Positions 63,741-64,000 of a stretch of DNA of 64,000 bases are shown in pieces; the first letter of the stretch is position 1; each line of letters starts with the position of its first letter. The DNA comes from JALZAI01 sp038212215 (GTDB lineage: Bacteria; Actinomycetota; Actinomycetes; Mycobacteriales; Jatrophihabitantaceae). Location of the stretch: contig JBBQUT010000003.1 of assembly GCA_038212215.1 (NCBI GenBank), positions 124,001 through 188,000 on the forward strand. Direction: 5' to 3'. Under the pieces are notes generated by a model that did not search any database, was not told where the DNA came from, and saw nothing but the letters and a program-made list of their open reading frames with translations. The translations under genes and the position numbers were made by a program.

Positions 63741-64000
63741 TCCCCGCATCGTTCGACTACGTTGCCCCGACCTCGATCAGTGAAGCCGTGTCGGCGCTGG
63801 CCGGTGCCGGTGAGGACGCGAAGGTGATGGCCGGCGGCCAGTCGCTCATCCCGGTGCTCCGGCTGCGGCTGGCCTACCCGACGACCGTCGTCGACCTCGG
63901 CCGGATCGCCGAGCTCAAGGGCGTCACCGACGACGGCGACGCGATCGTGATCGGTGCGATGACCTCGCACGACGAGATCATGCACGACGCCCTCGTCCAG
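63737..64000 (+). CDS. coxM: Molybdenum hydroxylase FAD subunit, CoxM-like (partial)
   Basis: The frame runs to the window end and gives 88 residues. IPASFDYVAPTSISEAVSAL and the FAD-binding AGGQSLIPVLRLRLAYP are typical of the CoxM/CutM fold. It completes the three-subunit enzyme. GTG 63737 overlaps the coxL stop. The remaining two thirds lie outside. Confidence 0.92.

Overview
The window is high-GC DNA from an actinomycete (phylum Actinomycetota). The evidence is a GC-rich genome with frequent GTG starts and ATGA or GTGA gene overlaps, actinobacterial families (DUF2631, DUF2469, SCO6745-like, DUF2510), and the core order rpsP-khpA-rimM-trmD / rplS-lepB-rnhB-DUF2469 / yraN-comM-dprA-xerC / rpsB-tsf-pyrH-frr-cdsA-rlmN, which matches mycobacteria. 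The form II CO-dehydrogenase-like operon and the polyamine genes suggest a free-living soil or plant-associated lineage. The genus cannot be read from sequence alone.

Layout. 1-5.6 kb: end of a Bcp peroxiredoxin, a DksA/TraR-type zinc protein, a tRNA with a Leu UAG anticodon but a short variable loop, an orphan beta-class DNA methyltransferase, a metallo-beta-lactamase/Rieske fusion, an acyl-ACP desaturase and an agmatinase-type ureohydrolase. 5.8-20.0 kb: polyamine and amine catabolism. It has a Pot-type ABC transporter with a PuuB-like oxidase on the minus strand. On the plus strand are an Lrp regulator, a class III aminotransferase, a second Lrp divergent from alanine dehydrogenase, and a second PuuB-like oxidase. 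A frameshifted, truncated GH3 glucosidase lies between them. 20.1-24.7 kb: a small exported protein, an S9 peptidase and a FUSC exporter. 24.7-30.5 kb: the rlmN-to-rpsB translation and envelope operon. 30.5-35.4 kb: a tandem repeat, an epoxide-hydrolase-like protein and a giant LuxR ATPase with a 49-aa upstream ORF. 35.7-48 kb: an M23 protein overlapping xerC, then the conserved competence, secretion and ribosome block, interrupted by a sulfotransferase and a beta-propeller protein. 48.3-54.3 kb: thrS, HIT hydrolase, amidohydrolase, GntR and MFS in one direction. 54.3-57.5 kb: a CapA lipoprotein, a gamma-carbonic anhydrase, a DUF2510-scramblase protein and a MobA-like transferase. 57.5-64 kb: coxD-E-F-S-L-M, cut by the window end.

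How it works together. The likely amine pathway imports polyamine (PotABCD), oxidises it (two PuuB-like flavoenzymes), transaminates it (class III enzyme), and recovers pyruvate and ammonia from alanine (Ald). Local Lrp-type regulators probably control it. The cox genes pair a molybdenum hydroxylase with its assembly ATPase, VWA protein and XdhC-type chaperone. No insertion sequence, prophage or CRISPR array is visible. The most unusual non-coding structures are the tRNA at 670-742 and a family of GAGCGAAGCGAGG-type repeats that exactly fill several intergenic gaps and run into start and stop codons.
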